Shown: piece after piece, positions 63,265 through 64,000 of the stretch
How the letters are laid out: each line of letters starts with the position of its first letter
Position numbering within the stretch: the first letter of the stretch is position 1
Assembly: GCA_020636445.1 (NCBI GenBank)
Contig: JACJXV010000001.1
Span: forward strand, 107,706 to 171,705
Reading direction: 5' to 3'
Length of the DNA: 64,000 nucleotides
Origin: Lewinellaceae bacterium
GTDB taxonomy: Bacteria; Bacteroidota; Bacteroidia; Chitinophagales; Saprospiraceae
Notes under the pieces: generated by a model
Told to the model about the DNA's origin: nothing
The model's input: only the letters and a program-made list of their open reading frames with translations
Databases searched by the model: none
Program-made: the position numbers and the translations under genes

Positions 63265-64000
63265 GCGAGTTGGGTTTTAGCTAGCAAAGCTCGTCGAACC
63301 GATATTGACAGGTTAACGACTTCGCCAATAACGATAATCCCCGGGCCACCATCGCCTTCTTGTTGAAACTGGTCGGCAAGGGTAGCTACTTTACCTGTAA
63401 TAACATTCTCTTGCGTAGTAGACCCTGATTGAATAATCATGGCAGGAACATCTGCTTTCCCATACTGGCTAAACAGAGCAACCAGTGCTGGTAATTGGTG
63501 CAATCCCATTAAAATGACAATAGTAGCCGTAGACTGAGCGGCCAGGGAAAGATCTGCAGAAAGTGTTCCCTGTTGGGTGGTACCCGTCAATACCCAAAAA
63601 CTTTCACTGACTCCTCTGGCCGTTACAGGCACCCCTTGAAGCCCGGGCACTGCAATGCACGAGGATAACCCCGGAATTACTTCCGTGGGTATACCCACCG
63701 CTTCGGCAAAAGCCAGTTCTTCACTTCCCCTCCCGAAGACGAAAGGATCCCCCCCCTTGAGGCGTACAACCGAGCCATAAGTCATGGCCGCTTCCACTAA
63801 CGCAAGGTGGATGGCTTCCTGAGAAAAAGAGTGTCGGCCGGCACGCTTGCCGACCGGCACCAACTGGGCTTCAGCAGGGGCCAGGGCCAGCAATTCCTCA
63901 CTCACCAGGGCATCGTAAAGAATAGCTCTGGCACTCCGCAAAGCCCGTAGGCCCTTGACGGTAATGAGTTCTGGATCCCCGGGACCGGCCCCAACCAGGG
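63261..64000 (-). CDS. cobA: Uroporphyrinogen-III C-methyltransferase (5' end outside window)
   Basis: At least 246 residues; the N-terminal few residues lie beyond the right edge. The visible start is LVGAGPGDPELITVKGLRAL, the SAM-binding loop of the family, followed by VVRLKGGDPFVFGRG and PGLSSCIAVPGLQGVPVT. It methylates uroporphyrinogen III to precorrin-2, feeding the next gene in a siroheme/sulfate operon. Confidence 0.92.
   Translation of the reverse strand, partial: LVGAGPGDPELITVKGLRALRSARAILYDALVSEELLALAPAEAQLVPVGKRAGRHSFSQEAIHLALVEAAMTYGSVVRLKGGDPFVFGRGSEELAFAEAVGIPTEVIPGLSSCIAVPGLQGVPVTARGVSESFWVLTGTTQQGTLSADLSLAAQSTATIVILMGLHQLPALVALFSQYGKADVPAMIIQSGSTTQENVITGKVATLADQFQQEGDGGPGIIVIGEVVNLSISVRRALLAKTQLA

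Overview
The window looks like a chromosome segment of a Bacteroidota bacterium, most likely of the Saprospiria/Lewinella type. The evidence is type IX secretion C-terminal sorting domains on very large secreted proteins, TAnnTTTG-type promoter elements, many lipoprotein and outer-membrane-barrel products, DUF6090 and DUF4279 proteins, EAD/CHAT proteins, and moderate GC content. No species can be named from the sequence alone.

Layout. 1-5.4 kb (minus): a polysaccharide locus with a Big2-containing, triple-module lipoprotein (cut by the window edge) and an unusual glycosidase with an apparent outer-membrane barrel tail. 5.8-9.6 kb (plus): a TPR protein and a serine hydrolase/amidohydrolase fusion. 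9.5-14.4 kb (minus): a sugar locus with GH36, a GPH-type sugar symporter and GH1. 14.5-17.9 kb: a DUF6090 membrane protein, a DUF4279 protein with a 40-residue look-alike, and an alkaline-phosphatase-superfamily enzyme. 17.9-20.6 kb: lutABC (lactate oxidation) with ATGA overlaps. 20.8-22.4 kb: a lipoprotein 5'-nucleotidase. 22.5-25.5 kb: two insertion sequences, an IS110-family element with a candidate bridge RNA and an in-frame amber codon, then a DDE element with long inverted repeats and a -1 frameshift site. 25.6-27.4 kb: two tandem EAD-CHAT caspase-like proteases. 27.5-30 kb: a PlsC-type acyltransferase divergent from miaA. 30.4-35.8 kb: an ECF sigma factor, an anti-sigma-like/barrel protein, and a cupredoxin-CHRD(x6) protein with a type IX tail. 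36-41 kb: thioesterase, choice-of-anchor-B protein, TMEM175-like channel and a Cys/Met PLP enzyme. 41.2-51.3 kb (minus): secreted protease, an S9 peptidase / unknown / M49-like peptidase operon, a small lipoprotein and a type I pullulanase. 51.5-55.3 kb: PEP carboxylase and a YitT-family membrane protein. 58.4-60.7 kb: gap and pgk. 60.8-64 kb: FNR-like reductase and a cobA/sirC/cysH assimilatory sulfate operon.

The most unusual region is 55.4-58.0 kb. It is a degenerate tandem array in which GIY-YIG nuclease ORFs alternate with 5'-truncated tRNA-Glu copies, five times at about 400 bp. Shorter tRNA-Glu-only copies follow, and the array ends in one tRNA-Glu(UUC) gene with a damaged acceptor stem. 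Seven of the eight degenerate tRNA copies carry the same two GC-rich hairpin insertions. The second strong candidate is the predicted bridge RNA of the IS110 element, which carries both strands of the element's own end sequence. All homology calls come from reading motifs by eye; no database search was run.
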